64,000 bases of DNA from Alteromonadaceae bacterium (GCA_013373625.1 JABXHM010000032.1:1-64000), one strand, 5' to 3'. Positions 9,862 to 21,519 are shown, numbered from the stretch's first letter. Notes: generated from the letters alone by a model not told the origin. Numbers and translations are program-made.

Positions 9862-11151
9862 ATGGAAGAAGAATTACGTTTGTCATTGTTGCTGCTAGGT
9901 GGTTTTTTTATTTTCGGTGTGTTGGCGCATGGCTTATGGAATATCCGTAAAAACAGCCAGACCATCCGCCAGCAGAACCGCACAGAGCCTGACGATTGGC
10001 AACAGGATAAGGCGGACGATCAAGACAGCGCCGATGGCTCACACGGTTTTGATGAATATGGTGTGGGTGAGGTGCGTGTTGTGAATACAGATATTACATC
10101 ACCTTCCGATAGCGATATAGCCATTGATGATAATGCCGATCCGACCGTCGTGAATGAACCCTACAGTGATGACGCGCAAGAAAAAGCCAACCCGTTAACA
10201 ACAGAAGATAACATGCACCTGTCGTCGGTTGCTGACGAGAGTTCAATACCCGAGGCTCAGCAAGAAACCACTGAAGCTGAGAAACTGTATGCATCGGTGG
10301 TGACAAATCCGAAGCCTCAATTTGCTAAAGGTCACCCGGACTATGTGCCCGAATCAGTGCCAGCGCCGCCATCCTTTTTGTTAAAAGAAGCCAATGACAA
10401 AGCCGATGCCGACAACGCCGATGTCGACAAAGCACCGGCAGATAAAGCGGAGCCAGCGCCAGCAGAGCAAGAGCATGAAGATGATTTTTCTCTCGATGCG
10501 CAACCGGCACCAGAATCGATTAAAACGCGTACTGAGCCGGCAACAATTAACTTATCTGAAGAGCAACCAGCCACTCATAAATCCGCCGTTAAAAAACGCA
10601 CGCGACATAGTAGCCGGCGTCGTCAGGAGCCGAGTTTTGGTGATGACGAACAAATGCAAATTGATTTTGATGATTCGGTCAAATCCAGCGCATCTGAACC
10701 CGTTAGCAATAGTCAGGTTGAGCCCGAAGTTTTGATTTTAAATGTCAGAGCACCTGAAGAAACGCCAATCAGCGGCGCCGCACTGCTGCCAATGTTGTTA
10801 ACGCTCGGGTTCAAGTTTGGTGATCAGGACATTTTTCATCGTCATGTAAATTCCAACGGTAAAGGCCCGGTATTGTTTAGTCTGGCCAATATGTTTAAGC
10901 CGGGCAATTTTGATATTGATAACCTCGAAACATTTACAACTCGCGGTATTTCACTGTTTATGTTGTTACCCATTGAGGGCGATCCACATCAGGTGTTTAA
11001 CATGATGCATAATGCCGCAAGAAAAATAGCTGACGAATTTGATGCGCAAGTGCTTGATGGCCGTCGCAGCGTGCTGACGAAACAAGGATTACAGCAGTAT
11101 GTTGAGAAGATCCGGGACTTTGAGCGCAAGCGTATGATTGCGAAACAGTAA
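9862..11151 (+). CDS. zipA: Cell division protein ZipA
   Basis: Inner-membrane anchor that binds the FtsZ C-terminal tail at the early division ring. From the ATG at 9862 (GAAAGAAG just upstream) the 429-residue protein begins MEEELRLSLLLLGGFFIFGVLAHGLW, the expected N-terminal membrane segment. Then comes a charged, Pro/Ala/Asp/Glu-rich linker of about 250 residues, including an Asp/Ala-rich repeat-like stretch around residues 180-210. The C-terminal FtsZ-binding domain runs from about residue 290 (EVLILNVRAPEETPISGAALLPMLLTLGFKFGDQ). A GTG at 9787 would put 25 polar residues before the membrane segment and is unlikely. Confidence 0.95.
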   Translation: MEEELRLSLLLLGGFFIFGVLAHGLWNIRKNSQTIRQQNRTEPDDWQQDKADDQDSADGSHGFDEYGVGEVRVVNTDITSPSDSDIAIDDNADPTVVNEPYSDDAQEKANPLTTEDNMHLSSVADESSIPEAQQETTEAEKLYASVVTNPKPQFAKGHPDYVPESVPAPPSFLLKEANDKADADNADVDKAPADKAEPAPAEQEHEDDFSLDAQPAPESIKTRTEPATINLSEEQPATHKSAVKKRTRHSSRRRQEPSFGDDEQMQIDFDDSVKSSASEPVSNSQVEPEVLILNVRAPEETPISGAALLPMLLTLGFKFGDQDIFHRHVNSNGKGPVLFSLANMFKPGNFDIDNLETFTTRGISLFMLLPIEGDPHQVFNMMHNAARKIADEFDAQVLDGRRSVLTKQGLQQYVEKIRDFERKRMIAKQ

Positions 11152-11176
11152 TACAGCAACTATCTATAATGGACAG

Positions 11177-11209
11177 CGCCAGGACGGAGTGATTCGTTCT
11201 GGCGTTTTT
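11177..11209 (+). terminator. Terminator-like hairpin between zipA and ligA
   Basis: CGCCAGGACG (11177-11186) pairs with CGTTCTGGCG (11195-11204) with one G-U pair and an eight-base loop, followed by five T. It ends 19 bases before the ligA start, so ligA probably has its own promoter or depends on read-through. Confidence 0.75.
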
Positions 11210-11225
11210 CACTAACAGAGTATAA

Positions 11226-13262
<2,037 letters not shown>

Positions 13263-13466
13263 TTTTTGTTGAAAAAAACAGTGTATTCAGAGAATATAAA
13301 GTACCAGCCTGGTTCATCAAGTTACCGTAAAACACTGGTGAGCAAAGGGATATTCCCGCAATGAAGGATGCAGGCTCTTTGTTGCAAAGCGCTTGCAGGC
13401 TATTAGTAAGTATCTGCTTCAGTATCAAAATTCTTCAATAGGGAATTTGTAGAGGATTACAATAAA

Positions 13467-14537
13467 ATGAAAAACCCCTATATGGACTCTCCGCCGCAAG
13501 CCTTCTGGAAGAGCGGCGTTGTGAACTCTTCACCATTTAATATAAGTAATATTTTTACCAAAAAATGGGATATAAACCCATCACAAACTATCGCAACAGC
13601 GGGCAGCTGCTTTGCTCAGCATATAGCCAAGCACCTGATGCAAAACGGCTATAACGTTCTGGATGCCGAACCCGCGCCACCACAATTAGATATCAGCAGG
13701 CACCGAGCCTTTGGATACTCTATGTATTCAGCAAGATATGGCAATATCTATACTACTCAGCAGTTGTCACAACTTGCTTCTGAAGTCGTCGGTGAGTTTT
13801 CTCCTGCCAACTGGATTTGGCAGAAAGGCGATAAATATTATGATGCGCTGCGTCCCGCAGTAGAACCCTTAGGATTAGATTCTGAAGATGAAGTTCGGTA
13901 TCACAGAGAATATCATTTAAAGCGTGTTCACGAGCTATTTGAAGAAATGGACGTACTGATATATACGCTGGGGCTTACCGAAACCTGGAGACATAAGGCC
14001 TCTCAGACAATTTACCCAACGGCTCCGGGGACTATAGCGGGCGATTTCAAAGAGGAAGAATTCGAGTTTGTAAATTATGATTATCAGTCAGTATTAAATT
14101 CGTTTTATGATTTCCAGTCTACTATTACCAGGCTGAGAAAGGGGAAGCCCCTACCCAAAATACTACTGACCGTTTCGCCAGTCCCGCTGACAGCCACAGC
14201 AAGCGGTAATCATATCTTACAGGCATCAACCTATTCCAAGTCTGTCTTAAGGGCAGTTGCCGGTTATTTGGCTGATACTAACGAGCATATTTGCTATTTC
14301 CCCAGCTTCGAGATAATCACAAACCAGCACGCCAGAAGTGCCTTTTTTGAGACGAATTTGAGGTCAGTCAGAGAGGAAGGGGTTAACGTGGTGATGAAAC
14401 ATTTCTTTTCTTATTTTGCTGCCGGCATCAACGTCACTAAAGAAGCTTCCGCTAAAAAATATAATGGTATGACAACAGAGTTTTCTAATTTAGATGCGCA
14501 GTGTGAAGAGGTTATTTTGGAGGCTTTCGCCAAGTGA
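13467..14537 (+). CDS. GSCFA domain protein
   Basis: A 356-residue protein of the GSCFA family, named after the motif seen here at residues 46-50 (TIATAGSCFAQHIAKHL). The family is related to SGNH/GDSL hydrolases and often lies near surface polysaccharide genes. Its enzymatic role is not established to my knowledge. Other conserved-looking pieces are YTLGLTETWRH (about 169-179) and LLTVSPVPLTATA (about 232-244), the latter like an SGNH core strand. There is no signal peptide. An AGAGGA Shine-Dalgarno precedes the ATG. The stop overlaps the GTG start of the next gene (GTGA), indicating translational coupling. Confidence 0.85.
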   Translation: MKNPYMDSPPQAFWKSGVVNSSPFNISNIFTKKWDINPSQTIATAGSCFAQHIAKHLMQNGYNVLDAEPAPPQLDISRHRAFGYSMYSARYGNIYTTQQLSQLASEVVGEFSPANWIWQKGDKYYDALRPAVEPLGLDSEDEVRYHREYHLKRVHELFEEMDVLIYTLGLTETWRHKASQTIYPTAPGTIAGDFKEEEFEFVNYDYQSVLNSFYDFQSTITRLRKGKPLPKILLTVSPVPLTATASGNHILQASTYSKSVLRAVAGYLADTNEHICYFPSFEIITNQHARSAFFETNLRSVREEGVNVVMKHFFSYFAAGINVTKEASAKKYNGMTTEFSNLDAQCEEVILEAFAK

Positions 14538-15403
14538 ATACATTAATTATTGGTTCATCACATGTAAACTCTTTGCAAGCCTCCAGAAATGATGCTGATA
14601 AAGAAAAATTCGGCTCAATAAGGTTCCTGACAACGTCTCAGTGGTCATTGCTTTCTTGCGGTACTGCAGTGAAAGAGAACCAACTCACTCTTGCTCGAGA
14701 TCCTATTGCGCTATTGTCGAACCTGAATGAAGACTTTCCGGTCAAACTAAATGAAGAGCAGCGACGATACTTTGAACACCAAGATGGCGAAATCAGAGCA
14801 ATTGCCGGAAACATCAGAGAGCTATATCAGCCAAGCAACCCCGATGTATATCCTTTTGCCGGAGAAAAAGTAGATAAAGTCATTATTATTTTCTACACCG
14901 CTTTTACTACCCATTACGAACGAATGATAGAGTTTGCCAAATATCACGAGGGGTATGCGTTATCCAGCGCCGTATGTAGCGAAATTCCTAACCTCGGTGG
15001 TAATAACAATCAAGAGTTACACTGGGGCCCCCATATTTTCAGGAATGGGAGTAGAGTTGGTGATATTCGGGTCAGGTTTTCAGAACTTGAAACCTGTAAA
15101 CAAATCGCCTCTTTATATCCTGATGCGGAGAAAGTGGTTTGTATCCCACCACCGAAGTACTGCACTGATAACGCTAACTATGATGCCGAGAAGTACCATG
15201 CAGGTTTGAATATTTTTAAAGGGGTATTAGATAATTTGCTTAGCAAGCTGTCGTATTCAATATGCTTTTTTCCTGAAGAGGTATTAGACTCAACGGGTGT
15301 TCATTGTGATTTATCTTATTCTGTCAACCCTGATACCAGAGATCCTCATAAAAATGGCCGCTACGGTAAATTACTCTGGAAAAAGCTGGAAGCGCTATTT
15401 TAG
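14534..15403 (+). CDS. Unrecognised protein with SGNH-like features, coupled to GSCFA gene
   Basis: A 289-residue protein that I cannot assign to a named family. It opens with NTLIIGSSHVNSLQ, a short strand followed by GSSH, which resembles block I of SGNH-fold esterases. It ends with NPDTRDPHKNGRYGKLLWKKL, resembling the block V Asp-His of that fold. No signal peptide or membrane segment is visible. It starts with GTG inside the stop of the GSCFA gene (GTGA overlap), so the two are probably made together and may act on the same substrate. A strong terminator follows. An SGNH-like fold is an inference from two motifs only. Confidence 0.55.
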   Translation: MNTLIIGSSHVNSLQASRNDADKEKFGSIRFLTTSQWSLLSCGTAVKENQLTLARDPIALLSNLNEDFPVKLNEEQRRYFEHQDGEIRAIAGNIRELYQPSNPDVYPFAGEKVDKVIIIFYTAFTTHYERMIEFAKYHEGYALSSAVCSEIPNLGGNNNQELHWGPHIFRNGSRVGDIRVRFSELETCKQIASLYPDAEKVVCIPPPKYCTDNANYDAEKYHAGLNIFKGVLDNLLSKLSYSICFFPEEVLDSTGVHCDLSYSVNPDTRDPHKNGRYGKLLWKKLEALF

Positions 15404-15433
15404 CCTCAAAACATGTAAATGAAAGTCGATATT

Positions 15434-15460
15434 AATGAGGCATTACTGCCTCATTTTTTT
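15434..15460 (+). terminator. Rho-independent terminator after the GSCFA pair
   Basis: AATGAGGCA (15434-15442), loop TTAC, TGCCTCATT (15447-15455), continuing into a seven-T run. This is a nine-base perfect stem closing the two-gene unit. Confidence 0.9.
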
Positions 15461-15590
15461 CTACTAGACTGTCCAAAAAATCATCGGCGTTGCAGACTTG
15501 ATGATTTGGCAAGGGGGCAGGTCAGAACCTGCATACTTTAAACAAATGCAGTTAACGAGCAACGAAAGTAAACCAAACAGCACAAGCTTA

Positions 15591-16124
15591 TCAGGTCTTC
15601 TTTTTCTTTTCGCGGCGATTTTGCTGTCTTGTTTGCCATGCTTTTATAACTGAAAAACGCCACAGCCAGTTGAGCGTATAATAACCAGCCAGACCAAATA
15701 CTACTGAGCAGATACCACATCCGAGCAGAAATGCGGGGCCAATGGTCGATAGAGAGTTAACGACCCATTCCCAGGTCGGTTCAAAATGAAACCCATCAGA
15801 CTTAGTCCCCAGTACAGTAGAACCTACCCAGTAAGCGCCATAAAATATGGGCGGCATAGTAAAAGGGTTGGTTATCCATACTGTTGCTACCGACAGCGGC
15901 AAGTTCACCCTGAAGGGTATCGCAGCAGCAGCGGATAGCCACATCTGAAAAGGCACCGGCCAAAAAGCAAAGAACAGCCCAATGCCGAAGGCACCTGACG
16001 CTGATTTGCGGTTTAAATGCCACAAATTGGGTTCATGTAAAATACTGCCGAAAATTTTTAGCGCCCGGTTTTGTTTAACCGACGCTGGATCCGGCAAAAA
16101 TCGTTTAATGAAATTCTTGGGCAT
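15591..16124 (-). CDS. DUF2062 membrane protein
   Basis: A 177-residue membrane protein of the DUF2062 family. Seen: the N-terminal MPKNFIKRFLPDP, then LWHLNRKSASGAFGIGLFFAFWPVPFQMWLSAAAAIPFRVNLPLSVATVWITNPFTMPPIF (two hydrophobic segments with the family NPFT motif), a third hydrophobic segment near the end, and a basic tail. Function unknown. I start it at the ATG at 16124 (Shine-Dalgarno-like GAGA upstream) rather than a TTG three codons earlier. It is divergent from comEC, with the two likely starts about 33 bases apart. Confidence 0.85.
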   Translation of the reverse strand: MPKNFIKRFLPDPASVKQNRALKIFGSILHEPNLWHLNRKSASGAFGIGLFFAFWPVPFQMWLSAAAAIPFRVNLPLSVATVWITNPFTMPPIFYGAYWVGSTVLGTKSDGFHFEPTWEWVVNSLSTIGPAFLLGCGICSVVFGLAGYYTLNWLWRFSVIKAWQTRQQNRREKKKKT

Positions 16125-16157
16125 ATATCTCAATCTTATCTGACAACAGAGTTCTCG

Positions 16158-18479
16158 GTGAACGGACGCATTATCGGTATTGCTGCAACAGGGTGTTGTT
16201 GCGCTATTATTTCTGCTCGATGGTGGCCATCTTTACCATCCGTTGTCTGGCAGTGTTGCTTGTTCCTGACTACCGGGATCATACTCATCGCCTGTTTTGG
16301 CCGCCATTATTATACCTCAAAACCTACACCAACATTGTGGTGGTATTGTAGTGCAATGCTGGCGGGGTTTTGCACTGGTAGTCTGTGGGCTGCCAGTTTA
16401 GGTCAATCATACCTTACCTGGCAACAGCTTGGTGGTGAAATTCAGCGAGATGTCATAATTGAGGGACGAATTGTGCGTTACCAGATGTTTCCCGATTTGC
16501 ATCGAGTACTACTTGATACCGTCAAGGAGGACGGTATGCGCTGGCCAGCTAATGCAAAAGTGTTACTCAATTACTATCGTCCTGACAGGCATTTCAAACG
16601 AGGTCAACGGATTAGCGGGCAAGTGCGCATAAAGCCGGCAAGGGCACTGGCAAACCCGGCAGGTTTTGATGCGCAGCAATGGTACGTAAGCCAACAAATT
16701 GTGAAAACCGGATATGTTCGCCAGGCGTTGCAGCTCATCGAACCCGATCTGTCGCTGCGGGGACGATTGCAAATGCGCCTTATAACACCATCAATACCCG
16801 GTGGAAAATGGTTAAACGCTTTGCTATTTGGCGATCGCCAGCAATTTGATAAAGACGATTGGGGTCTTTTACAACGCACTGGCACAGCCCATTTGTTTGC
16901 TATCTCGGGGTTGCATTTAATTATAGTTGCAGCGTTCTCTTTGTTGTTAGTAAAGGGAATAATACTGCTTCTGGCGGCTGCGAACATGCGCTTACCAGAA
17001 AACCTCAGGCCGCTGTCAATAATGGTGATGCTAAGCTGTTGTGGTTTTTACGGTTACCTTGCCCATTGGCAAGTGGCGGTGGTCAGGGCTTTCGTTATGG
17101 TGCTTATCGGCGCCTTATTATTTTTACTGGCACGCCGGAACAGTCGTTTACAAGTGTTGGTTTTTACGTTGCTGCTGAATATCGTGGTGACACCTTATGC
17201 CATCTATGGTTCTGCCCTTTACTTAAGTGTCGGCGCCGTTGCCATCATTTTGCTGTATTACTGGCGCTGGCACCATTTAACGCGTTTGCCTGTATGGTTA
17301 CAGTGCATATTACTTCAATTAACGCTTACCTTAGGGATGATGCCATTGGTAGGCGCTATGCTGGGGCAGGTGAGTTTAGTCTCACCTTTTATCAATATAT
17401 TGTTAGTGCCGGCGATGAGCATGCTGATAGTTCCTGGCTGTATGATGGGCTTGTTACTAAGTACTATGAGTCCAACACAACCACTCGGGGAAGCGATACT
17501 TGTGTTAACAGGGCGCTTACTTGAGTGGGTCATGAGATTACTGGACGACATCGATCAAGGGTCTGTTGGCTGGAATGCCTTTTCGTTAGAAAGTGTTGAT
17601 ATCGCGCTGGGGCTCTTCGTATTGATGTGTCTGATGGTTTTGCCCGCATTTTACGGCCAGAAACGGCTGGTACTCATTGCCTTGCTAGCATGCAGTCCGT
17701 TGCGTTCAGATAGGTGGTGGAGCAATCCACCCTGGCAGGTACATTTTTTTGACGTTGGCCAGGGCAGTGCAACACTTGTCACCCGCAATGGTGAAGCACT
17801 GCTTATTGATACCGGCGCCGGGTATGGTGCCACTAACAATTATATAGAGCGAGTTATCCAGCCATTTTTGCAAGCTGGTCACTACACCTTAAAGCAGGTC
17901 TATATCAGTCATCTTGACAATGATCATGCAGGCGGACTTCCGGCAATAAAACGGTTGTATCCTGAATTACCTGTTATTACGCCCGATACCGGATGTTTAT
18001 CAGGGCGCCATTACGAATGGCAGGGTCTGAAAGTAAACGTGTTATGGCCGCGCGCAAATATGCATGCATTATCTGACAATGATAGATCCTGTGTACTACT
18101 TATCAGCGGTCTCAACCATACCGTGTTGTTGCCAGGCGATATCGAGCAAAAAGCCGAGTCGGCCTTGTTGACTCTGGTCGATGATGAGGCCTTAAAAGCT
18201 ACGTTAATTCTGGCCCCGCATCATGGCAGCAATACCTCGTCGTCGACACAGTTCATTGCTCAGGTTGCACCACGGTATGTGGTGTATTCACAAGGGTGGC
18301 TCAACCGTTGGGGCTTTCCCGATACGCGAGTCAGAGCGCGATATCAAAACCTTGGTGCTGAAGAGTTACTGATCAGCGAAACCGGTTACTTGCGTGTTGA
18401 GTTGGGGCACACCATTACCGTTGAAAGGTTTCGACACGGAAAAAGAACGAAATGGTTCCATAAAACGTTTTCAAATTAG
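16158..18479 (+). CDS. comEC: DNA internalization channel ComEC/Rec2
   Basis: Inner-membrane protein that passes single-stranded DNA into the cytoplasm during natural transformation. The 773-residue form begins with hydrophobic helices and a soluble region (about 80-210, DUF4131/OB-like), then the Competence domain with about nine membrane segments (GTAHLFAISGLHL). A C-terminal metallo-beta-lactamase-like domain has FFDVGQGSATLV, LLIDTGAGYG, SHLDNDHAGG and APHHGSNTSSS. The start is uncertain. GTG at 16158 is preferred because upstream starts would run into the DUF2062 coding region on the other strand. E. coli has the same comEC(ycaI)-msbA-lpxK order. Confidence 0.92.
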   Translation: MNGRIIGIAATGCCCAIISARWWPSLPSVVWQCCLFLTTGIILIACFGRHYYTSKPTPTLWWYCSAMLAGFCTGSLWAASLGQSYLTWQQLGGEIQRDVIIEGRIVRYQMFPDLHRVLLDTVKEDGMRWPANAKVLLNYYRPDRHFKRGQRISGQVRIKPARALANPAGFDAQQWYVSQQIVKTGYVRQALQLIEPDLSLRGRLQMRLITPSIPGGKWLNALLFGDRQQFDKDDWGLLQRTGTAHLFAISGLHLIIVAAFSLLLVKGIILLLAAANMRLPENLRPLSIMVMLSCCGFYGYLAHWQVAVVRAFVMVLIGALLFLLARRNSRLQVLVFTLLLNIVVTPYAIYGSALYLSVGAVAIILLYYWRWHHLTRLPVWLQCILLQLTLTLGMMPLVGAMLGQVSLVSPFINILLVPAMSMLIVPGCMMGLLLSTMSPTQPLGEAILVLTGRLLEWVMRLLDDIDQGSVGWNAFSLESVDIALGLFVLMCLMVLPAFYGQKRLVLIALLACSPLRSDRWWSNPPWQVHFFDVGQGSATLVTRNGEALLIDTGAGYGATNNYIERVIQPFLQAGHYTLKQVYISHLDNDHAGGLPAIKRLYPELPVITPDTGCLSGRHYEWQGLKVNVLWPRANMHALSDNDRSCVLLISGLNHTVLLPGDIEQKAESALLTLVDDEALKATLILAPHHGSNTSSSTQFIAQVAPRYVVYSQGWLNRWGFPDTRVRARYQNLGAEELLISETGYLRVELGHTITVERFRHGKRTKWFHKTFSN

Positions 18480-18538
18480 GGAATCGACCATATAAAAGGT
18501 ACAATACCGCCGATTTTTTAGAAATATATTAGTGTGAT

Positions 18539-20281
18539 ATGCAAGATACTGACGCACAGACTTTACCTATAAAACGTTTTTTTGGTTACCTGAGAGCTCA
18601 CCGCCTGGCATTTGTGGTGGCATTTATTGGCATGGTTGGTTACTCCGGTGTCGATACGTTTGTTATTTCACAGGTACAACCGGTTATTGATCGTTCGCTA
18701 AATAATCAGGATTTTGATTACCTGCGCATGGCTGCGTATTTAGTTGTGCCGGTATTTGTACTGCGCGGTATATGCAATTTTATGGGTAGCTATGCCCTCA
18801 GTTGGATTGGTGCACAAGTGGTGATGACTATGCGCCAACAGCTGTTTAGCAAGTATATTCATTTGCCGGTGGGCTTTCACGATCAGCAAGCTAAAGGTAA
18901 CTTGATTTCCAAGGTGATCTACGACACTGATCAGGTTGCCCGAGCTGCCGGCAAATCGCTGGCAATATTAGTACGAGAAGGCGCCTTAGTAATTGGTATT
19001 CTTGCCTGGATGTTTTATTTATCCTGGCAATTGTCGCTGGTATTTTTGTTTGTGGGGCCTGTCGTTGCAGTCATCGTTTCTTATGTGACTAAGCGCTTCA
19101 GAAAAGTCAGTCGCAGTATTCAACAATCAATGGGCAGCTTAACCAGCGCGGTAGAACAAGTGGTGAAAGGGCACAAAGTGGTGCTCATGTTTGGCGGGCA
19201 GGACAAAGAGCAAAGTCGGTTTGCGAAGAAAAATAATGCCAACCGGCAACAGACCATGAAACTTGCGGTCACGCAAACACTGAGTGTTTCGACCATTCAG
19301 GTTATCGCGTCAGCTGCGTTAGCGGTAGTGCTATATATCGCGAGTACGCCAGGCATGCTGGAGGAACTCACTGCCGGTACTTTCGTCACTATCGTGTTTT
19401 ATATGGTGATGTTGCTGAAGCCCTTAAAGCAACTGACCACTGTTAACAGCGAGTTTCAAAAAGGGATGGCAGCGTGCCAGAGTATTTTTGCGATACTCGA
19501 TGAAGACATTGAAAAAGATACTGGTACTCTCGATAAATCTGATGTTAAAGGGGATATCAGCTTTAACCATGTCACCTTTTCTTATCCTGATAAAGCCACG
19601 CCGGCAGTGAATGATGTTAACGTAAGCGTGCCCGCCGGTAGCAGCATTGCCTTGGTTGGCCGTTCAGGCAGTGGTAAATCGACCTTATCTTCATTACTGA
19701 CACGATTTTACTTACCCCAGCAAGGTACCATCACCTTAGATGGCATTGATATTAACGAATTTAAACTTACTGCACTGCGTAAAAATATTGCTCTTGTTTC
19801 CCAACAGGTAACGCTATTCAACGATACCATTGCCAATAATATTGCCTACGGCGTGGCAGAGAGTGTAAGCCGCGATGACATTGTAAAAGCAGCCAAGCTT
19901 GCCCATGTCATGGAGTTTGCTGAACTGCTGGAAGACGGACTGGACACGCTGATAGGAGAAGATGGCTCCGCACTGTCTGGCGGCCAGCGTCAGCGCGTAG
20001 CGATTGCGCGGGCGTTACTGCTTGATGCCCCTGTTCTGATTCTTGATGAGGCAACGTCTGCATTGGATACCGAGTCGGAGCGCATGATTCAGGATGCATT
20101 GGCCCACTTGCAACAAGACAGAACCAGTCTCATTATCGCTCATCGTCTGTCAACGATTGAAAATGCCGATTTAATACTGGTGGTGGATCAGGGCAGAGTT
20201 ATTGAGCAGGGTAAACACCAGGAGTTGCTTGATAAGGGCGGCGCGTACGCACAACTGCATGCCTTGCAGTTTGGGGAGTAG
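18539..20281 (+). CDS. msbA: Lipid A export ATP-binding/permease protein MsbA
   Basis: Homodimeric ABC exporter that flips core-lipid A across the inner membrane. The 580 residues consist of an N-terminal six-helix transmembrane domain (about 20-310) and a nucleotide-binding domain with Walker A GRSGSGKST (from residue 374), Q-loop VSQQVTLFNDT, signature LSGGQRQR, Walker B VLILDEATSALD and the H-loop IAHRLST. Length and order match E. coli MsbA (582). The lpxK start lies two bases after the stop, indicating one operon for lipid A transport and completion. Confidence 0.97.
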   Translation: MQDTDAQTLPIKRFFGYLRAHRLAFVVAFIGMVGYSGVDTFVISQVQPVIDRSLNNQDFDYLRMAAYLVVPVFVLRGICNFMGSYALSWIGAQVVMTMRQQLFSKYIHLPVGFHDQQAKGNLISKVIYDTDQVARAAGKSLAILVREGALVIGILAWMFYLSWQLSLVFLFVGPVVAVIVSYVTKRFRKVSRSIQQSMGSLTSAVEQVVKGHKVVLMFGGQDKEQSRFAKKNNANRQQTMKLAVTQTLSVSTIQVIASAALAVVLYIASTPGMLEELTAGTFVTIVFYMVMLLKPLKQLTTVNSEFQKGMAACQSIFAILDEDIEKDTGTLDKSDVKGDISFNHVTFSYPDKATPAVNDVNVSVPAGSSIALVGRSGSGKSTLSSLLTRFYLPQQGTITLDGIDINEFKLTALRKNIALVSQQVTLFNDTIANNIAYGVAESVSRDDIVKAAKLAHVMEFAELLEDGLDTLIGEDGSALSGGQRQRVAIARALLLDAPVLILDEATSALDTESERMIQDALAHLQQDRTSLIIAHRLSTIENADLILVVDQGRVIEQGKHQELLDKGGAYAQLHALQFGE

Positions 20282-20283
20282 GG

Positions 20284-21291
20284 GTGTCATCAATTAGCCG
20301 CATGTGGTTCGAGGGGCGTTGGTATCAGTGGTTACTGGCCCCATTAAGCTTGCTGTTTTTTTTGTTGTCAGCGTTTCGTCGTTGGTTGTTCCGTGTTGGC
20401 ATTAAACGCCAAATCAAACTGCCCGTGCCGGTCATTGTAGTTGGTAATATCAGTGTTGGCGGGAATGGCAAGACACCACTGGTCGTGGCTTTGTGCGAGC
20501 GCTTAAAGCAGGAAGGCTTTTCAGTAGGCGTTGTAAGCCGGGGTTATGGCGCAACAACACAAGCGTTTCCGTGTACGGTAGATGTCAATGCTCAGGCTGA
20601 CGTGGTTGGCGATGAGCCGTTACTGATAGCCCGGCGCACCGGTGTGCCGGTGGTCATTGATCCCAACCGGCCAAGGGGGGCATCTGTGCTGGTGGAGCAA
20701 TATAACTGTGACGTTATTATTAGTGACGATGGCCTGCAACATTATGCACTGGCGCGGGATATTGAGTGTGTAGTGGTTGACCGGCGACTATTTGGCAACG
20801 GTTATTTATTACCTATGGGGCCTTTGCGGGAAGGCTCCTGGCGACTCAGTACCATTGATTATCTGATTATCAATCAGGCTCAACAGCAGGCTAAGTTGCC
20901 AGACAGTTTAACCCGGTATAAGCCGGTGGCTATGCACTTATCGCCTACCAGGCTGGTGAACGTAAAATACCCGCAGCAACAGCGCGATATTGCAGCGTTT
21001 AAAAATGAGGGTTCCGTTACGGCACTGGCCGGCATTGGCGATCCGGCGCGTTTTTTTACGCAGCTTCAAGATTTGGGTCTTACCCTTGACCACAAGATCG
21101 CATTGTCCGATCATCACCCAATCAGTGCCGCTGACATTCCTGCTAACCGGTGTGTGGTGATGACTGAAAAAGATGCCGTAAAGGTCGGTGATTTTGCGCA
21201 TGATAACTGCTGGTATCAGCCCGTCGACGCTGTATTACCAGAAACATTTTACACGCAGCTGATAAAGCAGATTAACAGCAACGCGCAATAA
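20284..21291 (+). CDS. lpxK: Tetraacyldisaccharide 4'-kinase LpxK
   Basis: Membrane-associated kinase that phosphorylates the 4' position of the lipid A disaccharide precursor. The 335 residues show an N-terminal hydrophobic anchor (WLLAPLSLLFFLLSAF), the P-loop GNISVGGNGKTP (about 55-66), the family SRGYG, and SDDGLQHYALARDIECVVVD. The start is GTG at 20284, with GGGGAGTAGGG reaching back into msbA. It is tightly coupled to msbA and followed by ycaR and kdsB, as in E. coli. Confidence 0.97.
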   Translation: MSSISRMWFEGRWYQWLLAPLSLLFFLLSAFRRWLFRVGIKRQIKLPVPVIVVGNISVGGNGKTPLVVALCERLKQEGFSVGVVSRGYGATTQAFPCTVDVNAQADVVGDEPLLIARRTGVPVVIDPNRPRGASVLVEQYNCDVIISDDGLQHYALARDIECVVVDRRLFGNGYLLPMGPLREGSWRLSTIDYLIINQAQQQAKLPDSLTRYKPVAMHLSPTRLVNVKYPQQQRDIAAFKNEGSVTALAGIGDPARFFTQLQDLGLTLDHKIALSDHHPISAADIPANRCVVMTEKDAVKVGDFAHDNCWYQPVDAVLPETFYTQLIKQINSNAQ

Positions 21292-21312
21292 CAATAAAGA
21301 GAAGGAATCCCC

Positions 21313-21519
21313 ATGGCTTTCGATAAAAAATTACTGGAAATAATTGCCTGCCCGGTGTGCAAGGGTAAGTTGATGTTTACTGAGAAAAGCGATAAACCCG
21401 CACTGGTGTGTCGCTTCGATCGGTTAGTTTATCCCTTAAATGAGGGCATACCAGTGCTTATCGAGGAGCAGGCTGAGGCTATTTCGCTGGATGAACTCGA
21501 AACGCTTAAAAAAGGCTAG
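21313..21519 (+). CDS. ycaR: YcaR/Trm112 family protein
   Basis: A 68-residue protein of the UPF0434/Trm112 family. Seen: [19 protein letters not shown] (a CxxC pair), then [24 protein letters not shown], the typical C-terminal strand pattern. The second metal-binding pair of larger Trm112 proteins is reduced to one cysteine here, as in many bacterial members. Role uncertain; E. coli also keeps it between lpxK and kdsB. GAAGGAA lies before the ATG. Confidence 0.93.
   Translation: MAFDKKLLEIIACPVCKGKLMFTEKSDKPALVCRFDRLVYPLNEGIPVLIEEQAEAISLDELETLKKG

Noticed and set aside
15460..15590. Possible remnant gene between the GSCFA pair and DUF2062
   Set aside because: No frame of useful length or recognisable protein piece; only a short repeat-like CCTGCAT/ATGCAG pairing that is too weak to call.
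16859..17524. 221-codon alternate frame inside comEC
   Set aside because: Lies wholly within the ComEC membrane domain in another frame; no domain signal.
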